Of a DNA stretch of 64,000 bases, positions 7,162 through 17,916 are shown piece after piece. Both the position numbers and the translations under genes were made by a program. This stretch comes from Herbaspirillum sp. Sphag64 (GTDB lineage Bacteria; Pseudomonadota; Gammaproteobacteria; Burkholderiales; Burkholderiaceae_D), in contig NZ_JACHYE010000011.1 in the NCBI RefSeq assembly GCF_014192645.1, positions 62,001-126,000 on the forward strand, written 5' to 3'. The notes below the pieces were generated by a model. It worked only from the letters and a program-made list of their open reading frames with translations, was not told the DNA's origin and made no database searches. The first letter of the stretch is position 1; every line of letters starts with the position of its first letter.

Positions 7162-7242
7162 AAAAGCAAGCCCATGATTATGCTTTCGACCTTGTTGCTT
7201 GTCAAGAGAATTTGAGCCAAGGTACGTAAATTCCTCACCTGA

Positions 7243-8139
7243 TCACCTATCCAATACCCCCGTCAGCTTCTGCGCCAGAAAATTTACCAACGCGGCAATG
7301 CGCGGTGCCAAGGCTTCCTGTTTGTAGAAGACCGCCCATACAGGCTGGCTCCAGGGCAATGTCTGCGTTTCCAGCAGCGGGATCAGGCGGCCCTCGGCAA
7401 TGTCGTTGCGTGTCAGGAAATCTGCCAGGCACGCAATGCCCGCACCCGCTATTGCTAAATGCCGCAATGTCTCGCCGCTGGAGGCGGCAATGGTGGGGTG
7501 GATCGATACACCATCTGCCGCCTGTTGCGACAGCGGCCAGATATTGAGGGAGGCCGGTGTCGTGAAGCCGAGCAGGCGATGGGCGTCCAGCTGTTCGAGG
7601 CGCGCTGGTGTGCCGTGGCGCGCCAGATACGCGGGCGAGGCGAGCAGGCGTAGACGGCTGGTGCCGAGGTGTCTGGCGTTGAGCGTTGAATCGGCTAACG
7701 GTCCAATACGAATCGCGAGGTCAATGCGTGCTTCGATTAAATCAATCACCGTCTCACCACTGAAAAGCTCAAGCCTTACCTGCGGATATCGGTCCATGAA
7801 CTCGGCCATCCATGGCGCAATGAGGTGGTCCAGTACCGGTGTTGCCGCGCTCACGCGGACCAGCCCGGAAGGGGCGGAAAGGCGGGAGCTGAGGTGGACT
7901 TCCATGGCCTCTAGCTCGGTCAACATTTGTCTGGCGCGCACAAGTAGCCATTGACCTTCTTCGGTCAAGTCGAGGCGGCGCGTGGTGCGCGTGATCAGGG
8001 TCATGCCTAGTTGGGATTCCAGTCTTGATATGGCGCGGCTGATGCCGGATGGCGTCTGCTCCAGACGTTCGGCAGCGGCAGAAAATGAGCCAGTCTCGAT
8101 CACGGCAACGAAGGCCTTGAGTACCTCAAAAGTGAGCAT
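7243..8139 (-). CDS. LysR-family transcriptional regulator
   Basis: A 298-residue LysR-type regulator. The winged helix-turn-helix is at residues 1-60 (LKAFVAVIETGSFSAAAERL, then SRAISRLESQLGMTLI) and the substrate-binding domain runs from about 90 to 295 (SGLVRVSAATPVLDHLIAPW). It belongs to the broad group that controls neighbouring efflux or oxidoreductase genes. It is divergent from the MFS transporter at 8241 with 101 bp between the starts and most likely regulates it and itself. The ligand is unknown. Confidence 0.9.
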   Translation of the reverse strand: MLTFEVLKAFVAVIETGSFSAAAERLEQTPSGISRAISRLESQLGMTLITRTTRRLDLTEEGQWLLVRARQMLTELEAMEVHLSSRLSAPSGLVRVSAATPVLDHLIAPWMAEFMDRYPQVRLELFSGETVIDLIEARIDLAIRIGPLADSTLNARHLGTSRLRLLASPAYLARHGTPARLEQLDAHRLLGFTTPASLNIWPLSQQAADGVSIHPTIAASSGETLRHLAIAGAGIACLADFLTRNDIAEGRLIPLLETQTLPWSQPVWAVFYKQEALAPRIAALVNFLAQKLTGVLDR

Positions 8140-8240
8140 TTGTGACTCGCAGTCAAAAGTGTATTGTAATCAAGCTGATTTTTCTTTGGTAGAGCACGGT
8201 GCAGACTGCGAGGCATCTTGTTTAACCTGAAAGGAATATC

Positions 8241-9446
8241 ATGCCTATCGCACTCTGGGCGCTGACCCTCAGCGCCTTTGCCATTGGGACGACGGAATTT
8301 GTCATCGTCGGCCTGATCCCGACCATTGCTGCCAATCTTGGCGTTTCTGTTCCCTCGGCCGGTTTGCTGGTCAGTTTGTATGCGTTGGGGGTTGCAGTTG
8401 GCGCACCGGTGTTGACGGCATTGACGGGGCGTGTTGCGCGCAAGCATTTGCTGCTGGGTTTGATGGCCTTGTTTACCGTGGGTAATCTGGTGGCGTGGCA
8501 AGCACCGAGCTATGAGGCCTTGATGGCGGCGCGGGTGCTGACGGGTCTGGCGCATGGGGTGTTTTTCTCTATTGGCTCGACCATTGCGACGGGGTTGGTG
8601 CCTAAGGAGAAGGCGGCGAGTGCGATTGCGATGATGTTTACCGGCTTGACGGTGGCGTTGGTGACCGGCGTGCCGCTGGGCACCTTCATCGGGCAGACCT
8701 TTGGTTGGCAGTCGACGTTTCTTGCGGTCTCGGTACTCGGGGTCATCGCGTTGATCGGTAGCTGGATTCTGGTGCCCAATACGATTGCGAACAGCAAACC
8801 TTCTTCCTTGTTGACGCAGTTGTCGGTGCTGAAGAAGCCACGGCTGTTGCTGGTCTATGCGATGACTGCCTTGGGTTATGGCGGCTCGTTTATCGCCTTC
8901 ACTTATCTGGCGCCGATCTTGCAGGAAGTGTCCGGTTTCTCGGCTTCGAGCGTTAGCCTTGTGATGTTGATGTATGGGGTATCGGTCGCATTCGGCAACA
9001 TCTGGGGCGGCAAACTGGCGGACAAGAAGGGACCGGTCCGGGCATTGCAGATCGTGTTTTTTCTGTTGGCGCTGGTGCTGTTTGTTTTTACTTTCACTGC
9101 GCCCGGCAAATGGCAGGCGCTGGCAACGGTGTTGGTGTGGGGGGCTTTTGCGTTTGGCAATGTGCCGGGTCTGCAGGTGTATGTGGTGCAACGTGCAGAG
9201 CGGGATGCGCCGGAGGCGGTGGATGTGGCTTCAGGCTTGAATATCGCGGCGTTTAATGTGGGTATCGCCGGTGGTGCATGGGGCGGTGGCTTGATTGTGG
9301 CGCATCTTGGCTTGTTGGCCACACCGTGGATCGGTGCGATCGTCGTGCTCGGGGCACTTGCGCTCACCACGCTGGCGGGGCGTCTGGATCGCCGTGAGGG
9401 CATCAACCCGCTTGCCAAGCCGGTAAATGCCGTCGTTGCGCATTGA
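8241..9446 (+). CDS. MFS efflux transporter, AraJ/YdhP-like (DHA1 group)
   Basis: A 401-residue inner-membrane protein with about 12 hydrophobic segments. The opening LWALTLSAFAIGTTEFVIVG is characteristic of the AraJ/YdhP/NepI-like drug:proton antiporter subgroup. The loop 2-3 region has GRVARKHLLLG, and GLAHGVFFSIGSTIAT is the usual motif of helices 4-5. The ribosome-binding site AAGGA is 6 bp upstream. The role is probably export of sugars, purines or toxic small molecules, controlled by the divergent LysR protein. The substrate cannot be read from sequence. Confidence 0.88.
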   Translation: MPIALWALTLSAFAIGTTEFVIVGLIPTIAANLGVSVPSAGLLVSLYALGVAVGAPVLTALTGRVARKHLLLGLMALFTVGNLVAWQAPSYEALMAARVLTGLAHGVFFSIGSTIATGLVPKEKAASAIAMMFTGLTVALVTGVPLGTFIGQTFGWQSTFLAVSVLGVIALIGSWILVPNTIANSKPSSLLTQLSVLKKPRLLLVYAMTALGYGGSFIAFTYLAPILQEVSGFSASSVSLVMLMYGVSVAFGNIWGGKLADKKGPVRALQIVFFLLALVLFVFTFTAPGKWQALATVLVWGAFAFGNVPGLQVYVVQRAERDAPEAVDVASGLNIAAFNVGIAGGAWGGGLIVAHLGLLATPWIGAIVVLGALALTTLAGRLDRREGINPLAKPVNAVVAH

Positions 9447-9470
9447 TCCTCTGCAATTCCCTGGGTGAAG

Positions 9471-10439
9471 TCAGGCACTCGTTCCTTCGTTTGCCTGATT
9501 GTTCACCGCTTCCAGTACTTGCTCCAGCACCTGTTGCGTTGCATCGCTGCGGTCACAATCAATGACGATACGGTCTGGCATCGAACGTAACCACGTCAGT
9601 TGTCGCTTGGCTAATTGGCGGGTGGCAATGATGCCGCGCTCGCGCAGTTCCTTGGCATCGTATTGACCGTCCAGATATTCCCACGCCTGACGATAGCCGA
9701 CGCAGCGCATCGATGGCAGACCCAGATGCAGGTCGCCACGGGCGCGCAGGCGGCGGACTTCTTCCAGCAATCTATCACCCGCCAGCATCTGGTCAAAACG
9801 CTGGGCAATCCGTTCATGCAGTACGGCGCGTTGTCCCGGTTCTAGTGCTAGTGGCAGCAGTTCAAATGGCAGTTCGGTGGCGCTTTTTTGTGTCAGCAGT
9901 GCGGACATCGGTTGGCCGGTGAGGGTGATGATTTCCAGTGCGCGCTGGATGCGCTGACTGTCGTTCGGCTTGAGGCGGGCAGCGGTGATCGGGTCAAGCG
10001 TGGCGAGTCGCGCGTGTTGTGCGGGAACGCCGTCACGGGCGGCTTCAGCATCGAGTTCGGCGCGTAGCGCCGGGTCAGCCTGCGGCAGTTCGTCGAGGCC
10101 GTCGCGCAATACCTTGAAGTACAGCATGGTGCCTCCAACCAGTAAGGGCAGCTTGCCACGGGCGCGAATCTCTTGCGCCAGCCGTATCGCATCTTGACGG
10201 AATTGCATGGCCGAATAGGATTCGCTGGGGTCGAGGATGTCGATCAGGTGGTGCGGTACGCTGGCCAGTTCAGCTGCGCTGGGTTTAGCGGTGCCGATAT
10301 CCATTTCGCGATACACCAGTGCGGAATCGACGGAAATGATTTCGCAGGGCAGATGTCTGGCGATCTCCAGCGCGGCCGCCGTTTTGCCGGACGCGGTGGG
10401 GCCCATGATGGCGACTGCCAGAGGTAGTGTGCTGCTCAT
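9471..10439 (-). CDS. miaA: tRNA dimethylallyltransferase MiaA
   Basis: Transfers a dimethylallyl group from DMAPP to N6 of A37 in tRNAs that read UNN codons. The 322-residue protein has the P-loop GPTASGKT near the N-terminus, [17 protein letters not shown] (the substrate-binding loop), the swivel/insertion region in the middle and the C-terminal [13 protein letters not shown] that binds tRNA. The start at 10439 is 2 bp after the mutL stop, so the two genes form one unit; an in-frame extension to 10517 would overlap mutL and is not needed. Confidence 0.95.
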   Translation of the reverse strand: MSSTLPLAVAIMGPTASGKTAAALEIARHLPCEIISVDSALVYREMDIGTAKPSAAELASVPHHLIDILDPSESYSAMQFRQDAIRLAQEIRARGKLPLLVGGTMLYFKVLRDGLDELPQADPALRAELDAEAARDGVPAQHARLATLDPITAARLKPNDSQRIQRALEIITLTGQPMSALLTQKSATELPFELLPLALEPGQRAVLHERIAQRFDQMLAGDRLLEEVRRLRARGDLHLGLPSMRCVGYRQAWEYLDGQYDAKELRERGIIATRQLAKRQLTWLRSMPDRIVIDCDRSDATQQVLEQVLEAVNNQANEGTSA

Positions 10440-10441
10440 GC

Positions 10442-12337
10442 TTATTGCCCGCGCAGGAAGAGTTTGTCCAAGTCCGACAGAGCCAGCAGGCTCCAGGTCG
10501 GACGGCCGTGATTGCATTGGTCGGCGCGTTCGGTGGCTTCCATCTGGCGCAGCAGGGCATTCATTTCTGGAATGGTCAGGCTGCGGTTGGCGCGCACGGC
10601 CGTGTGGCAGGCCAGAGTACCGAGCAGTTCGTTGCGACGTTCCAATAGCACCCGCGAGCCACCGTATTCACGCACATCACGCAAGACGTCACGGGCCAGC
10701 GTCTGCGCATCGGCATTTTTGAGCAGCGCCGGTACCGCACGCACCGCGAGCGTGGTGGGCGACATGACGGCGATATCAAAGCCAAGTGCGCTGAGTGTTT
10801 CCTGATGCTCTTCAGCGGAGCCGACTTCGACCGCGTCAGCGTAGAAAGTAACGGGGATCAGCAACGGTTGTACGAACATGCTGTTCTCATCGAGCGCATG
10901 CTTGAGCTGTTCGTAGAGGATGCGTTCGTGAGCGGCATGCATGTCGACCACGACCAGTCCTTTGCTGTTTTGTGCGAGAACGTAGATGCCGTGCAGCTGT
11001 GCCAGCGCGAAGCCAAGCGGATAGTCATCAGCGGGAAGCGCGTTGTCACTCGCCAGCGCACCTTCGCTGGCGGGCGTTGTGATAGCGGCACTGGTGTAAG
11101 GTGTGGCAGGGCTGCTATCACGCATGTCCAGACTGCTTTGCATGCCGGGACGGAAGAGCGCGCCGTAGCTGGCCGTGTCTTGCGATACGCCATAGCTGCC
11201 TGCATTACCACGCGCTGCTGGAAACGCCGGGCGCAACGGGACACCGGCGCCACTTTGGGGCTGGTCGTTCATCCATGGCAAGGGGCCTGCTGCCTGTGGT
11301 GCGGGCGTGGCACCGAAGGAGGTGGCGGAAGTCGCTGCCAGGGCGCGGCTGACCGCATGGAATACAAACTGATGCACGCTGCGGCTGTCGCGAAAGCGGA
11401 CCTCGATCTTTGAGGGATGTACGTTGACGTCGACCAGCGCCGGGTCGAGCTCCAGCGACAGCGCGTACGAAGGATAGCGGTCGCCGTGCAATACGTCCTG
11501 ATAGGCGGCACGTACCGCGTGTACCAGCAGCTTGTCGCGCACGAAGCGGCCGTTGACATAAAAATACTGGGCATCGCCACGGGCCTTGGAAGCGGTCGGC
11601 AAGCCGACAAAACCGTGCAGCCGCAAGGGGCCGGCGCTTTCGTCCAGCGACAGGCGGGCGGCGGCAAACTCGTCGCCCAGAATGTGGGCGCTGCGCTTGG
11701 CAAATTCGCCGACGTTCCAGTGGTCGACGGTCTTGCCGTTGTGGCTGAGCGAAAAGCTGACGTCTGGTCGTGCCAGTGCAATCCTGCGCACGACTTCGGC
11801 GCAGTGGCCGTATTCGGTCTGCTCGGACTTCAGGAATTTGCGGCGTGCGGGGGTATTGAAATACAGGTCTTGTACGTCGATGGTCGTTCCCGGTGCGCCG
11901 GAGGCAGGGACGACGGTGCCGTGTTGCGAGCCGGTGATTTCCCAGGCGTGCGCGGCATCTTTGGTGCGGGTCGTCAGCGTCAGTTGTGCGACCGAGGCTA
12001 TCGAGGCCAATGCTTCACCGCGGAAACCCAGTGTGCCAACGTTTTCGAGGTCGGTCAGGGAGGCAATCTTGGAAGTGGCGTGGCGTGCCAGCGCCAATGG
12101 CATCTGGTCGGGAGCGATGCCGCGACCGTTGTCGGTAATGGCGATGCGCTTGACGCCGCCTTGTTCGAGACGGATGGTGATCTGGGTGGCACCGGCATCG
12201 AGCGCGTTTTCAAGTAATTCCTTGACGACGGCGGAGGGGCGTTCAATCACTTCGCCGGCCGCGATTTGTGAAATCAGCTGGTCCGGCAGGGCTTGAATCG
12301 GGCGGTAAGAGGGGGTATTTAGGTCAGTGGCTTGCAT
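10442..12337 (-). CDS. mutL: DNA mismatch repair protein MutL
   Basis: A 631-residue MutL. The GHKL ATPase domain occupies about residues 15-340 with [18 protein letters not shown] and GFRGEAL. The dimerisation domain follows a Pro/Ala/Ser-rich linker (about 345-450). The C-terminal domain holds [15 protein letters not shown], which fits the endonuclease signature DxHA(x2)E(x4)E, so this MutL probably nicks DNA itself, as expected in bacteria without MutH. It is the first gene of a mutL-miaA unit. The nearby tsaE-amiC genes, often in the same operon elsewhere, lie 8 kb away. Confidence 0.96.
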   Translation of the reverse strand: MQATDLNTPSYRPIQALPDQLISQIAAGEVIERPSAVVKELLENALDAGATQITIRLEQGGVKRIAITDNGRGIAPDQMPLALARHATSKIASLTDLENVGTLGFRGEALASIASVAQLTLTTRTKDAAHAWEITGSQHGTVVPASGAPGTTIDVQDLYFNTPARRKFLKSEQTEYGHCAEVVRRIALARPDVSFSLSHNGKTVDHWNVGEFAKRSAHILGDEFAAARLSLDESAGPLRLHGFVGLPTASKARGDAQYFYVNGRFVRDKLLVHAVRAAYQDVLHGDRYPSYALSLELDPALVDVNVHPSKIEVRFRDSRSVHQFVFHAVSRALAATSATSFGATPAPQAAGPLPWMNDQPQSGAGVPLRPAFPAARGNAGSYGVSQDTASYGALFRPGMQSSLDMRDSSPATPYTSAAITTPASEGALASDNALPADDYPLGFALAQLHGIYVLAQNSKGLVVVDMHAAHERILYEQLKHALDENSMFVQPLLIPVTFYADAVEVGSAEEHQETLSALGFDIAVMSPTTLAVRAVPALLKNADAQTLARDVLRDVREYGGSRVLLERRNELLGTLACHTAVRANRSLTIPEMNALLRQMEATERADQCNHGRPTWSLLALSDLDKLFLRGQ

Positions 12338-12402
12338 CCCGAGATTATACCGTCAGGCAGAAGCGTCTCTGCCTGAGTGCAAAGCGAGCGTAAGCGAATG
12401 CT

Positions 12403-14388
12403 TCAGTTCCTGGAGGGAGGTAGTTTGAACGTACTGACTGCCTCTGCAAGTTTTTGCGCCTGATCCTTCAATGACTGTGCTGCGGCAGCGGCTTGCTCTA
12501 CCAGCGCGGCATTTTGTTGGGTGGTCTGGTCCATGTGGGTAATGGAGCGATTAACGTTGGAAATGCCACTGCTTTGTTCGCGGCTGGCAGCGCTGATTTC
12601 ACCGACGATATCGGTGACGTTTTTAACACTGGCCACCACATCGCGCATGGTTTCACCGGCTTGCTCAACGAGCCTGCTACCGGCCTCCACCTTGTCGACC
12701 GAATCACCAATGAGTTGCTTGATCTCTCCCGCGGCGGTAGCTGAGCGTTGTGCCAGGCCTCGAACTTCCGAGGCGACTACGGCAAATCCACGACCTTGCT
12801 CGCCGGCACGCGCGGCTTCGACGGCGGCGTTGAGGGCCAGAATGTTGGTCTGGAAGGCAATGCTGTCGATGACGCTGATGATGTCGACAATCTTGCGCGA
12901 CGATTCCTTGATGGAGCCCATGGTGGCAATCACTTCATTGACCGCCTGCCCGCCTTGCATCGCGACATCGGATGCCGATAGCGCCAGCTGGTTGGCTTGA
13001 TTGGCGTTGTCAGCATTTTGTTGCACGGTGGTCGTCAGTTGTTCCATGGCGGAAGCGGTTTCCGCCAGCGATCCGGCTTGTTGCTCGGTACGGCTGGACA
13101 GGTCCAGATTACCAATGGCAATTTCAGAGGATGCCGTAGTGATCTGTTCGGTACCGTGGCGAACTTCATGGACCACAGTTGCCAGACCATTGCTGATGCC
13201 GTTGATTGCTTCCATCAACTGGCCGATCTCGTCTTGCTGGCTGGAGTGGACCTGCGCAGTCAGGTCACCACTGGCAAGCCGTTCTGCGGCGACCTTGGCG
13301 CGTCCCAGTGGATGGGTCACCAGTTTTCGGATCACGACGTACAGCACGCTGCCAATGAGCAGCAGAAACACGGCGCCACAGATAACGAAGCGGTTACGTA
13401 ACGCCGTGATTTCACGGGTGACTTCGCCACTGTAGGTTTCGCCAGCAATCACCCAACCCCAGCGGGCAAATGGTGTGAAGGCGACAATCTTCTGTTCACC
13501 GTCATGTCCGGCGGTGGCCGGGTTATCCCACATCTAGCGCATAACACCTTGCTGTTGGGTCAGCATCTCCTTGATGAACTCCTTACCGTCGGTATCCTTG
13601 CGCTCCAGCAGGATTTTGCCTTGGTCCTCGGGACCTGCCAGCAAGGTGCCAAAATCTGGACCGGGGTTGGCGTTGTAGACGGAGAAATAGCCGCTCTCAC
13701 CGACCTTGAGTGCCTTGATCTTTGCAAAGAGGGATTTGATGTCTTCCGAGATATCGACACCAACAAACAGGATGCCGACCAGTTGGCCACCGGCATCTTT
13801 GAGCGGTACATATTTGGTGATGTACTGCTTGCCAAACAGCTTGGCGATGCCGGTATAGGGTTTGTCGGCCAGCAGCGCTGCATAGCCAGGGTGCTTGCGG
13901 TCGAGCAGGGTGCCGACGGCGCGGTCACCGTTTTCTTTCTTGAGCGAGGTCGAGATGCGGACAAAATCATCACCCGTCTTGGCGAAGATAGTCATGGCGA
14001 CGCCGGTTGAGGCCATGATCCGGTCGGGGATGCTGAAATTGAGGTTGAGGTCGGTATTGCCGTTGCGCAGTACCGGTGTCGTTTTATCGCCGATCAGGAT
14101 ACTGTGATCGTGGTCGAGTGAGAAACGGTCTGGAAACTCATTGCCGAGCATGTTGGCAAAACGCTCTACCTGACTGGTTTCTGAACGATCAAACATCTCG
14201 ATCATGTTGACCACGTCGTTGGTCTCGTTCTGCATTTGTGCCAGCGAGTGTTGCTCCAGTACGCTGGAGGTCAGGTGTCCGATCAGCACGATAGCGGCGA
14301 CGAACAGGAGTGCCACGAGCGACAGTGTAATGGCGGTGAGTTTGGCGCCAACAGTCCTTTGTCCAAGGCGAAAAATGGCCTGTTTCAT
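12403..14388 (-). pseudogene. Methyl-accepting chemotaxis protein interrupted by an in-frame TAG
   Basis: One transducer in two collinear halves in the same frame. The first (13534-14388, 284 codons) has TM1 at about residues 20-40 and a periplasmic Cache-type sensor (FSIPDRIMASTGVAMTIF, GVDISEDIKSL, VGESGYFSVYN). A TAG at 13534-13536 follows GVMR. The second half (12403-13533, 376 codons) resumes with MWDNPATAG, finishes the sensor (FARWGWVIAGETY), then has TM2, HAMP and a full MA domain with the signalling hairpin tip ([20 protein letters not shown]). Homologues read through this point, usually with an aromatic residue. Either the gene is inactivated or a sequencing error or suppression is involved. 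The adapter half alone could be expressed from the ATG after the stop. Confidence 0.85.
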
Positions 14389-14586
14389 GATCTGGATTCC
14401 CCTTCGCTGGATGCTGCGTTATGACGCAGTCGATAATCGGTAACATGACCTGAAATACGGTTATTTTTAAATATGTTAAAAATTGCGATATATACAGGCA
14501 AATTATTCAATTTTATCGTTTGTAGTTGCCGAATGGAAATGCTCTTTACATTTTTTGTGCCAAGATTGTTTTTTCTTTTTCTGGCT

Positions 14587-17556
14587 TTAAATGAAATTTT
14601 CTACTTTGAAATTGATAAGCCACTGATTAAACACGTCAGAGGGTGCTGGTCGTGCAAATAGATAACCTTGCGCGACATCGCAGCCTTGTTGTTTAAGTAG
14701 TAAGTACTGTTCTTTATCTTCCACGCCTTCTGCAACCACGGTCAGGTGCAGGCTATCGCCGATACGGATGACGGCATTGGTCAGCGCGCGGACTGTCTCA
14801 TCGTGCCCCATGTCGCGCACAAAGCTCTTGTCCAGTTTAAGCTCCGAAACGGGTAGGTTACGCAAATACCCCAGGCTGGAATACCCGGTGCCGAAGTCAT
14901 CCATGGAAAGTGCAATGCCTAATGCATGGATGGCATGGATGGTGCGCGTGGTGCTGGGATTGGTATCCATCATCACGGTCTCGGTAATTTCCAGACGTAG
15001 ATCGGCGGGCTTGAGCTGATAGTGATCGAGCAATGTCGCAATGAAATGCGGTAGTTCGAGATCATGGAAATTGGTGGACGACAGGTTCACCGAAATCGAT
15101 GGTACGGCAATCTCACGCTCACGCCAGATACTGAGTTGCCGGCAAGCCTCTTGCAACGCCCATTTGCCGAGCTCACCGATGAGACCGCATTCTTCAGCGA
15201 TCGGGATAAAGCGAGCCGGTGAAATATCGCCCATCTGTGCGTGACGCCAGCGCGCCAGTGCCTCGACACCGTGAATCTGTCCATTGCTGATCTTGATCTG
15301 CGGCTGATAATGCAGTTCGAAGCCGCCGGTACGCAATGCATCGCGCAGTGCGCCTTCCAGCGTCAGGCGTTCTTGTGCCTGGATATTCATTTCTTCACTG
15401 AAGAAGCTATAACGGCCACGATTTCTTTCCTTGGCCTGATACATGGCCATGTCGGCACGATGCAGCAAGACCTCGATGGTTTCTCCATTTTCCGGGCAAA
15501 GGCCAATACCAATGCTGGCGCTGGGTGTAATAACCACACCGGCAATATGGCAGGGCTGTGAGAGACTGGTTTGAATCCGGTTGACCACGTCGGTGACGTG
15601 ATGCACATCACATTGCCCCAGGACGATCACGAATTCGTCACCAGAGAGGCGACCGACGATGTCAGCCCTGCGTGCTTCTGCCTGCAGACGGCTGGCGACA
15701 ATGCGCAGCAGTTCGTCACCAGCCTGATGACCAAGCGAATCATTGATTTGCTTGAAGCGATCCAGATCGATGAATAACACCGCCAGTGACTGCTTGTTGC
15801 GGGCAGCATTGGCGATGGCCTGATTGGCCTTGATCAGCAACAAACTGCGATTGGGCAGACCGGTCAGGGCATCGTAGAACGCCAGTTGATGAATCCGGGA
15901 GCGACTTTCTTCACGCTCCAGCGCGAGTGTGCACAGGTGCAGACAAACGTCGACCAGTTGTCGGTGAAAGGCGCTGGGTCGGCGTTTTTCGCGGTAATAC
16001 AGGGCAAAGGTGCCCAGTACGCGTCGATCTGGCGACATGATCGGCGTCGACCAGCAGGCGAAGAAACCATAGGGCAGGATCAGGTCGCGATAGCCATCCC
16101 ATAACGGGTCGGTTGAAATATCGAACACTTCGACCGCCTCACCGCGAAACGCCGCCGTACCGCAGGAACCGACCTGCGGGCCGATGATCAGCCCATCGAT
16201 GGCCTTGTTATAGACATCAGGCAGATTCGGACTGGCGATGGTACGCATGGCGCGACCTTCATCGATACGGACGATCGAGGCCACCACGTCCGGCGCAATC
16301 CGCTCCAGTTCCAGGCAGATCATGGTCATCACTTCGGCCAGACTGGCTTCGCGTGCCATGGCGTTGAGGGCCTTGTATTGCAGCACCTCATGCATTTTGG
16401 TGTTGGTGATATCGGTCAGAATGCACACCGCATTGACCAGTTTGTCGTTGGGATCAAAGATCGGATTGACCACCACGGACACCCACAACGGATGCCCGGA
16501 TTTATCCAGCATCATCTCTTCGCCGTGGAAGCTTTGCCCGGCAGCGATGATGGCATAGCACTCCTCGATCATCTTGAGAATTGCCGTCTGTCCCTGTAGC
16601 AGTTCATGCGGACGCCGCCCGATCACCTCATCAGCAGCAAACCCAAGCATGCGACTGAAACCGGTGTTGTGGAAGACGATCAGATTGTCTTCATTGGTAA
16701 TGAAGACGGCATTGTCGGTTTCGTTCATGCCCAGCGACAGCAGGTGCTGGTATTCCCGATCACGTTGTTCGCGTTGCATCCGGTAGGAAACATCGGAGCC
16801 GATACAGATGATCTTCAGCGGCCGGCCTTCCTGATCACAGACGAGTGTATAGGTCGCTTCCCACCAGACGGGATGGCCATCCCGTGCAATCCGTTTGAAA
16901 CGTCCCGAGAAGTGGCGGCCGCGCACCAGGTCTTTCCAGAAATTGTCGTAATCGGGGCTGTTACTGTATTGCGCTTCGCACAGCAGGCGATGATGCTGCC
17001 CGATCAACTCTTGCGGCAGATAGCCCATGGTTTTGAAGTAGCTGCCATTGGCCCCGACGATGATGCCCTCCGGGCTGAACTCGATGACACCCATGGAGCG
17101 GTTCAGCGCGTGCAGAACCGAGGTTTTTTCCTTGGAATCGTCGATGTAGGCTGTGATGTCCGCGGCGATCGAGACCACCTTGGTTAAATTTCCATCGCTA
17201 TCGAGAATGGGATTGCAGCGTGCTTCCAGCCACAAGCGGCTGCCATCGCTACGAATCCGTTCGAGCCTGCCGGAGACCATTTCTCCACGTTGTAAGCGGC
17301 TCCAGAATTCACTGTACTCCGGTGTGTTGATGTAATCCTGATTGCACAGCACACGGTGATTGCTGCCGATGATCTCTGAGGCCTGGTAGGCCATCAGCGT
17401 CAGGAAGTTGTCGTTGGCGTAAGTGATTGTGCCGTCAGGGGATAATTCCAGCATCGCCATGGATTGCGAAATCGCTGTCAGCATGGCCTCTTTGTCATCG
17501 AGCCATGTGCGGCATTGCTGTAGCTGCTGATCTAATTGCTCGCAATCCTTCATCAT
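14587..17556 (-). CDS. PAS-PAS-PAS-GAF-GGDEF-EAL cyclic-di-GMP protein
   Basis: A 989-residue soluble signalling protein. Three PAS domains occupy about residues 20-370 (each with a PEG or PDG strand, as in LELSPDGTITYAND and VIEFSPEGIIVGANG). A GAF domain follows (about 385-530, ending in PIMSPDRRVLGTFALYY), then GGDEF (about 545-700), then EAL (about 715-960). The GGDEF signature reads SGDEF; the first glycine is replaced, which some active cyclases tolerate. The EAL part has VEALARW and DDFGTGYSSLGYL, so phosphodiesterase activity is likely. The start at 17556 has AAGGA upstream. It lies among two MCP genes and dedA in a signalling block between mutL and amiC. Input signals are unknown. 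Confidence 0.92.
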   Translation of the reverse strand: MMKDCEQLDQQLQQCRTWLDDKEAMLTAISQSMAMLELSPDGTITYANDNFLTLMAYQASEIIGSNHRVLCNQDYINTPEYSEFWSRLQRGEMVSGRLERIRSDGSRLWLEARCNPILDSDGNLTKVVSIAADITAYIDDSKEKTSVLHALNRSMGVIEFSPEGIIVGANGSYFKTMGYLPQELIGQHHRLLCEAQYSNSPDYDNFWKDLVRGRHFSGRFKRIARDGHPVWWEATYTLVCDQEGRPLKIICIGSDVSYRMQREQRDREYQHLLSLGMNETDNAVFITNEDNLIVFHNTGFSRMLGFAADEVIGRRPHELLQGQTAILKMIEECYAIIAAGQSFHGEEMMLDKSGHPLWVSVVVNPIFDPNDKLVNAVCILTDITNTKMHEVLQYKALNAMAREASLAEVMTMICLELERIAPDVVASIVRIDEGRAMRTIASPNLPDVYNKAIDGLIIGPQVGSCGTAAFRGEAVEVFDISTDPLWDGYRDLILPYGFFACWSTPIMSPDRRVLGTFALYYREKRRPSAFHRQLVDVCLHLCTLALEREESRSRIHQLAFYDALTGLPNRSLLLIKANQAIANAARNKQSLAVLFIDLDRFKQINDSLGHQAGDELLRIVASRLQAEARRADIVGRLSGDEFVIVLGQCDVHHVTDVVNRIQTSLSQPCHIAGVVITPSASIGIGLCPENGETIEVLLHRADMAMYQAKERNRGRYSFFSEEMNIQAQERLTLEGALRDALRTGGFELHYQPQIKISNGQIHGVEALARWRHAQMGDISPARFIPIAEECGLIGELGKWALQEACRQLSIWREREIAVPSISVNLSSTNFHDLELPHFIATLLDHYQLKPADLRLEITETVMMDTNPSTTRTIHAIHALGIALSMDDFGTGYSSLGYLRNLPVSELKLDKSFVRDMGHDETVRALTNAVIRIGDSLHLTVVAEGVEDKEQYLLLKQQGCDVAQGYLFARPAPSDVFNQWLINFKVENFI

Positions 17557-17916
17557 GGTTTGTTCCTTGCATTTCGTGGACCACCTCTGCCACCGGTATA
17601 GGTGGTTTTGCGGGCTATTCTCACTATGCTCCTGACTGCAGAAACCTGACTTTGTTGCTGACAACAGCGTTATCGGACTAAGAATTTATCTAACTATAAC
17701 GGAATAAAATTCGTCATTCTTGATAAGAATAACAGAATATTTTCAATGTCATTTTGCCGCCATACCGAGTATCTTTATCCGTGGAAAGCTTGGCTCTTAA
17801 ATCAGGCTTGTCATACAACTAGTGTATGATGCCCGCGCATCCCCGGTGAAATGTCTCGTTGCTTTTCGATACGACTACGACTCGCCCATCGTGGCGGGAC
17901 TCAATGAAATGGGTTT
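17557..17916. promoter_or_regulatory. Divergent intergenic region with a 19-bp inverted repeat
   Basis: Spacer between the GGDEF-EAL gene and dedA. It is AT-rich in the middle. At 17811-17829 there is a perfect inverted repeat, tcataca/tgtatga with a 5-bp centre, next to a TATGAT box (17825-17830) that could be the dedA -10 element. An operator for an unknown dimeric regulator is plausible. Confidence 0.4.

Noticed and set aside
8100-9191. 363-codon frame on the minus strand
   Set aside because: It is antisense to the MFS transporter gene; Arg/His/Gln-rich composition marks it as a shadow of a G+C-rich gene.
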